Shown in pieces: positions 8,588 through 18,200 of a DNA stretch of 64,000 bases. The stretch's first letter is position 1. Every line of letters starts with the position of its first letter. This DNA comes from Chryseobacterium taeanense (GTDB taxonomy: Bacteria; Bacteroidota; Bacteroidia; Flavobacteriales; Weeksellaceae): positions 232,732 through 296,731 of the forward strand of contig NZ_FNDW01000005.1 in the NCBI RefSeq assembly GCF_900099685.1, written 5' to 3'. The translations under genes were made by a program, and so were the position numbers. Under the pieces are notes generated by a model. The model saw only the letters and a list, made by a program, of their open reading frames with translations, was not told the origin of the DNA and searched no databases.

Positions 8588-9226
8588 ATGAGAATCACAC
8601 AAAATTACTTAGAACAACTGGAGCTAAACCAACTTTCGGAGCTTGCAAAATTCGTAGTAGAAGAAAATTTCAATCATCATTGTGATGAGGATATTGCAGC
8701 GATACACAGTTTTAATCAAGATATATTGAATACATATTATGAAGAACTAAGTTATTTTGAAGATTCTAAAACTTTTGTTTCCAAGGATGAAGGCGGAAAT
8801 TTTTACGGATCAATCAGGCTGATTAAATGGAATTATAAAATACAACTTCCAATACAAAAATTATTCAATATTAATTTATTGGAAATCATAAAGCAAAAAA
8901 GTATTTCTTCCGTATGGCATATCGGTAGGTTTGCAACAAGTAAGAATAATTCAGATCGCTTTTTATTTAAAAAACTGATGATGTATGCTATAGCGCCTAT
9001 ATGTACATCCAGTAATAGTATTGGATTTGCAGAATGTGACAATAAACTTTTAAGAGCAATGAACTTAATGGGAATACAAACAGAAACTTTAGGTAATTCT
9101 ATTACCTACTTGGGATCGGAAACCATTCCAATATCAATTGAAAAAGAAGGTGTAATAGATTTTTTTAATACAAATTATAATTTACTAGACACTAACTATT
9201 TGGATCAACTGACGAGAAATCAATAA
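8588..9226 (+). CDS. LuxI/FeeM-like GNAT-fold acyltransferase
   Basis: I read this 212-aa protein as a GNAT-fold enzyme resembling autoinducer synthases and N-acyl amino acid synthases (LuxI, FeeM). Similar landmarks appear in the same order. An acidic segment near residues 45-60 precedes FYGSIRLIKW, whose Arg77 fits the conserved LuxI Arg of GxxRLLPT. VWHIGRFATSK (109-119) resembles the VWExSRFAV motif with Glu replaced by His. A helix and the segment SIGFAECDNKLLRAMNLMGI then resemble the LuxI RxLRRxGW region, followed by a LGNSITYLG turn. Reaction and substrates are unknown; acyl transfer to an amino acid or homoserine lactone is the family precedent. It is divergent from a LuxR-type gene, 4 nt upstream of the NHLP peptide gene, and box-controlled. 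An ordinary GNAT acetyltransferase is the alternative. Confidence 0.6.
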   Translation: MRITQNYLEQLELNQLSELAKFVVEENFNHHCDEDIAAIHSFNQDILNTYYEELSYFEDSKTFVSKDEGGNFYGSIRLIKWNYKIQLPIQKLFNINLLEIIKQKSISSVWHIGRFATSKNNSDRFLFKKLMMYAIAPICTSSNSIGFAECDNKLLRAMNLMGIQTETLGNSITYLGSETIPISIEKEGVIDFFNTNYNLLDTNYLDQLTRNQ

Positions 9227-9230
9227 TATA

Positions 9231-9485
9231 ATGAAACTTACTGAAGAACAAAGAAAGGGACAAAGGATATTATTTAAAATAATACGCGAAGCATGGGAAA
9301 ATGAGAGCTTTAAGAAAGCACTTATTGATAATCCAGAAGAAACAATATCAAAGTTTTTAGGACAAAAAATACCTTTTAGAAAAAAAATAATAGTTACCGA
9401 TCAGTCTAATCAAGATTATTTATATATAAATATTCCAATCAAACCAAATGATAAGGATGTTGATGACCATTTATTTAATGAATAG
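9231..9485 (+). CDS. NHLP-type leader-peptide-like small protein
   Basis: This 84-aa protein starts 4 nt after the LuxI-like gene, so the two should be co-translated. It resembles the nitrile-hydratase-related leader peptide (NHLP) family of RiPP precursors: a charged helix, then WENESFKKALIDNPEETISK, a short loop with IPF, and a strand IIVTDQSNQDYLYINIP. Unlike typical precursors it has no Gly-Gly cleavage site and only about 14 residues after the leader-like part (ending DDHLFNE), with no Cys, Ser or Thr to modify. It may be a carrier-like or regulatory relative, or a substrate for the ThiF-like enzyme at 6823-7572. It is not an MbtH protein, since the conserved Trp/Pro motifs of that family are missing. 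Confidence 0.65.
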   Translation: MKLTEEQRKGQRILFKIIREAWENESFKKALIDNPEETISKFLGQKIPFRKKIIVTDQSNQDYLYINIPIKPNDKDVDDHLFNE

Positions 9486-9535
9486 ATGATTATAAAAAGA
9501 GCTAAATAAAGTGTATTTATATATAATCATACTAA

Positions 9536-9582
9536 ACCACTAATTTGTGTAGCAGTTGTGATATTTTAAGTAAATATCTTTG
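9536..9582 (+). promoter_or_regulatory. Degenerate LuxR-type box and -7 element upstream of the outer-membrane protein gene
   Basis: ACCACTAATTTGTGTAGC (9536-9553) matches the box at 6772-6789 at 13 of 18 positions and the degenerate box at 8523-8540 also at 13. Its centre (9544.5) lies exactly 30.5 nt upstream of TATCTTTG (9575-9582), a perfect TAnnTTTG element. This is the same geometry as the ThiF-like and LuxI-like promoters. A weak inverted repeat (ATGATTATA at 9486-9494, TATAATCAT at 9522-9530) sits just before and may attenuate read-through from the peptide gene. Confidence 0.5.
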
Positions 9583-9838
9583 GATTGTGAAAGTTAATGA
9601 AATTTAGCTGTTTAAAAGAAGCTTAGATAACTTAAAAAATTAAATTGAAATGAATATCCTTTTTTATAAAATGAGAAAAAACTAAAAGAATATCATTGTG
9701 TTGATGATTAAACACTTTTAAGATTATTTCTTTAAATATAAAATTCGTAAAATTTTTTCAATAAACTGATTTTTTAAAATTCATAAAAATATTGCCTACT
9801 AAAAATTAATAATTATACAATTAAGATTCCAAGTTAAC
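9583..9838 (+). other. Long AT-rich leader before the outer-membrane protein gene
   Basis: If the box-controlled promoter at 9575-9582 is used, the transcript has a leader of about 250 nt. It is over 75% A+T by eye, with no ORF, clear hairpin or riboswitch that I recognise. An additional promoter closer to the gene cannot be excluded. Confidence 0.35.
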
Positions 9839-12058
9839 ATGAAAATACAAAAAACACAGCTTATTCTTCTTTTTCTTACTTTGGGTACAATTACGTATGC
9901 ACAAAAAGCTAAGAAAGATACTATAGAAAGTATCCAGGAAGTTACATTAATTAAAAGAGCATTTGTAAAGAAAAATGATAGATATGTTTTTGATGTTGCA
10001 CAATCTCCATTAGCAAAGGGAAACAATGGTTTTGATCTACTCAAAAGTTCTCCAATGGTTTCCAGTATTGATAATAAAAACTTAACAATTTTAGGTAAAT
10101 CTAACGCTGTCATCTATATTAATGGTAAAAAATCGCAACTAAACGGTGAGTCCTTATTAGAATTACTTAAAAATACACCAGGTGAAAATATTTCGAAGAT
10201 TGAAATAATAACTGTTCCTGGAAGTGAGTTTAACGTTGGTGCAAATGATGGAATCATCAATGTAGTGATGAAAAAAAGAACTTCAGACGGAATAAACGGA
10301 ACATTGAGAATGACAAATAATCAAGGTTATTATAACAACCCATCTTCCAGCGTATCTGTGAATTACAGAAAAAATAAGCTTGGTATTAATGTCAATACAA
10401 ATTATTCTCAATATACTTTAAGACAGGCTTTTGTGTTTTCTAACGGAAATCAACAAAACTTTACAACATCGGAAGGTTATATTATGGTTCCTACCAAAAG
10501 CTTCGGAGGAAATTTTGATGTTAATTATGACCTAAACGATCATCACTTTCTGTCCCTCTCTTTTGATTCGCGCGAAGGAAACAGAAACGGACAGATTACA
10601 GATCTCGTTAATAATGAGTACAGCTTCAATGGAAGTGGTTTTAATCTTAACAGAAACAGAACTTTATCCAATACAGATGAAACCTCTGCAAGTAATTCGG
10701 CTAACCTGAACTATGAGTGGAAAACTGATGATAATGGCAGTAATTTTAATGCCAATATAGCTTACCTTCATTATACAAATAAAAATCATGCATACAATAA
10801 CATTTATTCCATTAATGATCAGAATGAAAATATTACACGTATAAAAGCTTTTAATCAGTCAATCCCTCAAATTATCGATAACTTTTCAGGAACATTAGAT
10901 TATGCAAAAAAGTTTAAAGATGAGCTTTCTCTTTCTGTAGGTGGAAATTTTAATTCTACAAAAACAGATAATGATACTCGTTTTACTGATTTTGTAAGTG
11001 GGAATTTTGTAGAAAACCAGCAGCAGTCTAATCATTTTATTTATAATGAAAAAATAACGGGGCTTTATGCAACTTTGGCAAAGACATTTAATGAGAAATT
11101 CTCAGGGAAAATAGGTTCAAGAATAGAGTTTACCAATGCAACAGGTGATGTGGTGAATAAAAATGAGAGTTTTACAAATAACTACAGTAATATTTTGCCT
11201 TATCTGAATTTCAATTATGAGATTAATAAAGATCACAATATTTCATATACTTTTTCAAGCAGGGTAAGCAGACCTTCTTTCTGGGCAATTAATCCTACAA
11301 GAATTTATCTTACACAAAATAATTACGCTCAGAATAACCCGTTCATAAAAGCATCATCTTACTATAGTCAGGAATTGAATTATATGTATAAAAGTGCTTA
11401 TTTTCTGACATTGGATTATATGTATGTAAAAGATGCTCAAGGACAGGTTCCTCTACAGAGAACTTTACCGGATGGCACGGTGCAGATTCGATATCTTGGT
11501 ACAAATTACGGAGACCACACACAGTTGACAGCAACAGTGGGATTACAAAAACAGTTTTTCAAAAATATATGGAATGTAAACGGATATTTTAATTTCTATT
11601 ATGTTACATACAAAGGAAATGTAGACACAGATCCTACAACCGGGGATGTTTTTTCTCCTTATATTTTAGATCTTAAAAAAACATACGCATTTTTTCAGAT
11701 TAATAACAGTATAAGACTTTCTTCCAAAAAAGACTGGTTTGTAGATGTCAATTACTTTTATCAGACACGAAGACAAATAGAATACGGAAAGCAGATTAAA
11801 TTATCTTCATTGGATATTGGAATAAAGAAAATATGGGATGACTGGACGGTTATGATTAAAGCCAGCGATATCTTTAGAAACTTCATTTTTGCAATTGATA
11901 ATCTTCAGACCAATACGGGATCTTTTAATAATGTTTATCAGAATCAATATAACAGACAGGTTACTTTAACAGTAACTTACAATTTCGGAAATCAGAAAGT
12001 AAAGAGGATAAGAGATGTTGAAAGTGCTGATAATTCTATAAAATCCAGAACAAAATAA
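9839..12058 (+). CDS. Outer-membrane beta-barrel protein (TonB-receptor-like, OMP_b-brl_3 type)
   Basis: This 739-aa outer-membrane protein has a Sec signal (MKIQKTQLILLFLTLGTITYA, cut near residue 21) and a short plug-like domain (about 50-150: KSNAVIYINGKKSQLNGESL, ISKIEIITVPGSEF, GIINVVMKKR). A long barrel rich in alternating aromatic/polar strands follows, ending VTLTVTYNF plus a short tail. It lacks the N-terminal carboxypeptidase-regulatory-like repeat found in many relatives, so it is a short form of the Bacteroidota outer-membrane beta-barrel family. Ligand is unknown. Its position between the signalling block and the NRPS genes, with a box-like promoter, suggests co-regulated uptake, export or sensing of the product. 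It may also lead the NRPS transcript, as no strong promoter or terminator is seen at 12059-12278. Confidence 0.82.
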   Translation: MKIQKTQLILLFLTLGTITYAQKAKKDTIESIQEVTLIKRAFVKKNDRYVFDVAQSPLAKGNNGFDLLKSSPMVSSIDNKNLTILGKSNAVIYINGKKSQLNGESLLELLKNTPGENISKIEIITVPGSEFNVGANDGIINVVMKKRTSDGINGTLRMTNNQGYYNNPSSSVSVNYRKNKLGINVNTNYSQYTLRQAFVFSNGNQQNFTTSEGYIMVPTKSFGGNFDVNYDLNDHHFLSLSFDSREGNRNGQITDLVNNEYSFNGSGFNLNRNRTLSNTDETSASNSANLNYEWKTDDNGSNFNANIAYLHYTNKNHAYNNIYSINDQNENITRIKAFNQSIPQIIDNFSGTLDYAKKFKDELSLSVGGNFNSTKTDNDTRFTDFVSGNFVENQQQSNHFIYNEKITGLYATLAKTFNEKFSGKIGSRIEFTNATGDVVNKNESFTNNYSNILPYLNFNYEINKDHNISYTFSSRVSRPSFWAINPTRIYLTQNNYAQNNPFIKASSYYSQELNYMYKSAYFLTLDYMYVKDAQGQVPLQRTLPDGTVQIRYLGTNYGDHTQLTATVGLQKQFFKNIWNVNGYFNFYYVTYKGNVDTDPTTGDVFSPYILDLKKTYAFFQINNSIRLSSKKDWFVDVNYFYQTRRQIEYGKQIKLSSLDIGIKKIWDDWTVMIKASDIFRNFIFAIDNLQTNTGSFNNVYQNQYNRQVTLTVTYNFGNQKVKRIRDVESADNSIKSRTK

Positions 12059-12278
12059 TTTCAACGATAAAGTGATCTTAAAGCTGCATTCTTTATTGTA
12101 GCCAGGGATTTTTGTGCCATATTTTTTAAAAAAAACCTGAATTTTAAGTATTTAAATTATTGATAATTAGTTGCTTGTAATAATTCATTGTTTTTCGCTG
12201 GAAAATAGATTGTTCTTTTAAAATTACAGTTTCTGCTTAAGGAAATTCTAAAAACTAACCCATTCAAAAAACACCAAT

Positions 12279-15200
12279 ATGCTATCAGAAAGAATATTGC
12301 CTAATATTAAAACACTAATTCAATTATTAGAAATAAGAAAAAAATCATATTCATTAGGTATTACATGTATCGAAGGTGGAGATGAAGAGAATTTTCTGTC
12401 ATATCATGAATTGTATGATCAAGCACTTAAAGCACTTCATTACCTGCAAAGCAAAGGCTTAAAGCCTGGAAGTGAGCTTGTTTTTCAGATTGATAATAAT
12501 CAGATTTTTGTTACTGTTTTTTGGGCATGTATTTTAGGAGGTATTTATCCGGTTCCTCTTACAGTAGGTACTAATGAAGATCATAAAAATAAATTATTAA
12601 ACATTTGGCCTGTCTTAAATGATCCTTTTCTTATAATCTCCGAACATAATTTTAAAAAATCAGATCTGCTGTCAAAAACGGACATATTAGGAGATATTGA
12701 GGAAAAGATAGTTTATCAGGAAAATATAATGTCTTCAGAAGATTTCGGTTCTGTTCACAACGTAGAGGAAGATGATATTGCATTTATACAGTTTTCTTCC
12801 GGTTCTACAGGAAATCCAAAAGGAGTAATGCTTACTCATAAAAATTTAATAACCAACGTAAGAGCAATCAGTGAGGCTTCAGGATACTCAGATGCAGACA
12901 AAATGATAAGCTGGATGCCTCTTACTCATGATATGGGACTTATTGGCTTTCATATCAATCCATTATTTATTGGGATGTCTCAATATCTTATTCCTACAAA
13001 TGTTTTTGTAAGAAGACCTTCTTTGTGGTTGCAAAAAGCAGATGAACATCAATGTACTATTTTGTGTTCTCCCAATTTTGGATATAATTATACTTTAAAG
13101 CATTTTAACCGCGATAATGATACTTTGGATCTTTCTTCCGTAAGGTTGATTTATAATGGAGCAGAACCTGTATCTATAAATATCATCCAGGAGTTTCTGG
13201 AAGTATTTTGCCAATACGGATTGGATGAAAATGCGATACGTCCTGTTTATGGTTTGGCTGAAGCGAGTCTTGCAGTATCGATTCCTGATATGAATGATAA
13301 GATTACCTACTTCAGTTTTTCCAGAGATCACCTGAATTTCGGAGATAAAGTAGTAATCACCCAAGAAAATGAAAATTCTCTTTCTTTTGTAAATGTGGGA
13401 AAAGCAATCAATTATTGTCAGGTAAGAATTACAGATGAGTACAATAATCCTGTTGATGAAGAAATTATAGGTGAAATACAGATTAAAGGTGATAACGTTA
13501 CAGGCGGATATTATAATAATGTATCAGAAACCGAAAATATTATTACTTCTGATAAGTGGGCGAGAACAGGTGATTTAGGATTCATTAAAAACGGATCTTT
13601 GTACGTAACCGGAAGAATGAAAGATATTATTTTCATTAACGGGCAAAACTATTATCCGCATGATATTGAAAGAGTAGCTGAAGCAGTTGAAAGTATAGAA
13701 CTTAATAAGATTGTTGCAGTAGGTCATTACAATGAAACAGCGCAGAAAGAAGAGATCATCACTTTTGTATTTCACAGAGGAAACCTGGAAAACTTTATTC
13801 CAATTGCTAAGGAATTAAAATCAAAGATAAATATTGAAATGGGAATTGATATAGACAGGGTTATTCCTGTAAAAGATATTCCCCGTACAACAAGTGGTAA
13901 ACTTCAGAGGTTTAAATTGTTGAATGACTTCAAAAAAGGAAAATTTGAAGAAATACAAAACCGCTTCGCCGAAGTAATAAGTAAGATAAAGACGGAAGAA
14001 AAAGAAGAACCGGCAAATGAAACTGAACAATATATATTAGATATCTGGAAAAAGATTCTTAAGCAAGAATCTTTAGGAGTTACCGACAAGTTTTTTGAAT
14101 CGGGAGGTAATTCACTTAAGGCTGCAGAATTATCCATGATTTTATTTAAAGAACTGCAGGCTGAACTTCCTATTAGTACACTTTATACATATCAGACTGT
14201 AAAAGAACTAGCAGCCATTATACAAAAACTTGAAAAGAAAGCTTATATAAGCATTCCTAAAATTGAATCTGAACTGTATCCATTGGCTTCGACGCAAAAG
14301 AGACTGTATTATGCTTGGGAAATGGATCAGCAATCTACCGCATACAATACTCCTTTAGCATTAAAGATTAAAGGGAATATAGATATTCTTAAATTGAATA
14401 AAGCTGTGGGGCAAATCATCAAAAAGCATGATGCTTTAAGAATAACATTTGAGAACCATTCCGAGCCTGCTTTTAAGATCAATGAAATAATAATCCCTGA
14501 AATCGTACAGCATGACAATGTCTCATTAGAAATAAATTCTTTATTAAGAGACAGTGTACGTCCGTTTGATCTTATTAATGGACCTTTATTCAGAATAGAA
14601 ATTTTTAAAGATGAAACTGAAACAATATTATTTTTAGATTTTCATCATATCATCTCAGATGGTTTATCCATTTACAATTTTCTTAATGAATTGATGATAG
14701 CATATGATGGCAAAGAACCTGAACAGTACTCTGTAGGTTACGGTGATTTTTCTTATTGGGAAAAAGATTATCTGAAGTCTGATACTCTGAATGAGCAGAA
14801 AGAATTTTGGATGAAAGAGCTGGAAGGAGAATTACCTGTGCTGGATTTTCCTTTAGATTTTCCACGTCCTTCTTTACTTGATTATAACGGACAAAGGTTA
14901 GAGTTTGTTATTGATAAGAAAAAATCTGACCAACTGAAGAAAATTGCTCTTGAACATAAATGTACATTACATGTTCTGCTTTTTTCAATATACAATATTC
15001 TTGTTGCCAAATATACCGGGAAACAAGATATTATTGTAGGAATTCCTGTAGCAGGACGTAAACATCCCGATTTACAAACAACTCAGGGAATGTTCGTGAA
15101 CAATCTTGCGGTAATCAATACAATTGATCCGGCTGAAACTTTAGAATCTTTCCTGAAGAAAGTTAATAGTAAAGTTGAAAAAGTTCTTCTTAATCAGGAA

Positions 15201-18200
15201 TACCCTTTTTCTTCATTATTGGAAGAGTTGGATTATCAGAGAGACAGCAGCAGAAATCCTATTTTTGATACAATGTTTGTTTATCAGAATATGGGCTTTC
15301 CTGATTATACTCCAAATGATTTTTCTTTTTCAAGATATTTCTTTGATTCAGGAACATCAAAGTTTGATATCTCAATGGAAGTATTTGATTATGAAGAATC
15401 TCTTAAATATTATATAGAATATGCTACTCATCTTTTCAGAAAAGAAACTATTCTTGAATTTCAGAAACATTTTGAAATACTGACAAATAAGATCATTTCA
15501 GATTCGCAGTGTCGATTACAAGATATCATTTTGCTTAGCGAAGAAGATTACAAACAACATATTATTGATTTTAATGATACGAAATTAGCATATCCTAAGC
15601 AAAAAACAGTTGTAGATTATATTGAAGAACAGGCACAGAATAAACCAGATAAAATAGCTTTACGATTTGAAAATCAAAATATTAATTATTCTGAACTTAA
15701 TACAAAAGCAGATCAGTTATCCTGTCTTCTGGATTATAAAGGAATCAAAGAAGGGGACATCATAGGAATTCTGATGAAAAGATCTCCGGAATTTATAATT
15801 TCCATGTTGGCAATTCTAAAATCGGGAGCTACTTTCCTTCCTCTGGATAGTGATTTGCCGGAAGACAGATTACATTTTATCTTGCAAAATAGCGGAAGTG
15901 TAATGGTTATCACTGATCAGAATCACAAAATCCTTATTCCGGATGATATTCAGACTTTAATATATGAAGAAGCAATTTGTCATCAGAATGAAATAAAAAA
16001 AAATAAAAAGCTGTATAATTCTGAATCAACAGCTTACGTAATTTACACTTCGGGTACAACAGGCAAACCAAAAGGAGTAATGATCTCTCAAAAATCATTA
16101 CTTAATTATACACTTTGGGCTGCAGAAAAGTATATTAATGAAAGAGAAGTAAGTTTTCCATTTTTTACTTCTGTTTCCTTTGATCTTACGATTACATCTT
16201 TGTTTACTCCGCTTATAACGGGAAATACAGTTATTGTCTATCAGGAAGACCCGCACAATATGCTCATCGAAAAAGTAATTTTCGAAAATCAGTCGGATAT
16301 CATTAAACTTACTCCTTCGCATCTTAAGATAGTTGATCAGCTGGATCTTAAATCTTTAAACGAAATCTCTGTCAAAACATTTATTGTAGGAGGTGAAGAA
16401 TTAGAACAATCGCTTGCTCAGAGAATTTCTACAAAATTCGGATCTAAAATAGAAATTTATAATGAATATGGTCCTACAGAAGCTACAGTCGGATGTATGA
16501 TTTATCAGTTTAATCCTCAGGATTCTTATATGACGGTTCCAATTGGTGTTCCTATTTATAATACACAGATTTATCTTCTTGATGAATACCTGAAACCTGT
16601 TCCTGCTGGCGTAAAAGGAGATCTTTATATCGCAGGAGACGGATTAGCGCAAGGATATCTGAATAATGAAGCTTTAACTCAGGAAAGATTTATTGATAAT
16701 CCTTTTGTTGAGAGTACAAAAATGTATAGATCAGGAGATACAGCCAGAAGACTTTCGGATAATATGCTGGAATATATCAATCGTACAGATAATCAGGTTA
16801 AGATAAACGGATACAGAGTTGAGCTTTTAGAAATCGAAAACAGTATTAAACAGAACACTCAGATAAAACATGTTGTTGTGATATGTAACAATACGAATGG
16901 TGGTTCAAAGAAACTGGAAGCGTATTATTTATCACCTTCTGATCTACACATAGATTCTCAGGCTTTAAAAAACATACTTTCCGCGGTATTACCTCATTAT
17001 ATGATACCTGCAGTCTTTGTTGCGGTGGATGAAATACCGTTGACAAAAAACGGTAAGGTAGATCACTCAAAACTTATACAGTTGGGTTCTGCAAAAGCGG
17101 TTGTAAATAAAACAATCCCTGCCAACAAAATGCAGGAAATTTGTGCAGAAATATGGATGCAGCTCTTTAATGAAGAAAATATTTCCATTACCGACAATTT
17201 TTACGAATTGGGAGGAGACTCTATCAAAGCTGTGCAGATATCATCAAGATTATTGGAAAGAGGAATCGTTCTGAAGGCAAAAGACATACTTCAATATCCT
17301 ACCATTGAATTATCTTCATCTTATGCCAAAGTTCAGGAGTCAGAAACTCAGTATGAGCAAGGTTTAGTTGTTGGTAAAAAAGGATTTACATCTATAGAAT
17401 CTTGGTTTTTCGAAAATAAATTTGAAAATCCCAATTACTTTAATCAGTCTTTGGTTCTTACGGTAAAAAAAGATGTTACTATTTCATATTTAAGACTTGC
17501 TTTTGAAAAACTTATTCAGCATCACGATGGATTAAGATTGAAATATAATGCTGATGAAAATATTTTGTTTGTCGACGAGTATCATGCAGATAGTTTTTCT
17601 TTAAGTGAATATTCTGCTCAGTCACAGAAAGAATTCGAATCTTTCGCTGCACAAATGAAAAATAGTCTTAATCTTTCAAATGGACTATTAATCAAAGCTG
17701 GTATAATCTATCAGGAAGGCAAAGATCCTTTGTTATTAATTACAGCTCATCATTTAGTGATGGATGGTTTTTCCTGGAGAGTATTACTTGAAGATCTTTT
17801 TACATCTTATTCTGCAATAGAAGAAGGTAGAGAGATTGCCTTACCAAAAAAGACCATTTCTTTAATAGAATGGAAAAAGGAGATAGATTATTATAGTAAA
17901 CTTCAAAACTCCCAATTACAAGAAGAATACTGGAGAAATACAGAATCTTCAAATACTAAACTTCCTCAGGATTTTGCTGAAGAAAACATATTTATCCGAG
18001 ATGCAAATAAAATTTCAGAGGAATTATCAGAAGAAAAAACAGATTTCTTATTGAAAGTTCAAAATGCTTATAAAGTTGATGTAAATACAGTAGTGATAAC
18101 CGCTTTAACACTTTCTTTAAAAGAATGGACAGGTAAAAATGATTTCGTAATAGAACTTGAAAATCATGGAAGACATCTTGAGAATGCAGATGCTTCGAGA

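Noticed and set aside
9231..9485. The 84-aa protein as an MbtH-like NRPS partner
   Set aside because: Size and location would fit, but the conserved Trp/Pro-rich MbtH motifs are missing and the helix-strand pattern matches NHLP leaders instead.
12085..12102. Another possible degenerate box before the first NRPS gene
   Set aside because: Only the right half resembles the box, and no TAnnTTTG lies at the 30.5-nt spacing shared by the others.
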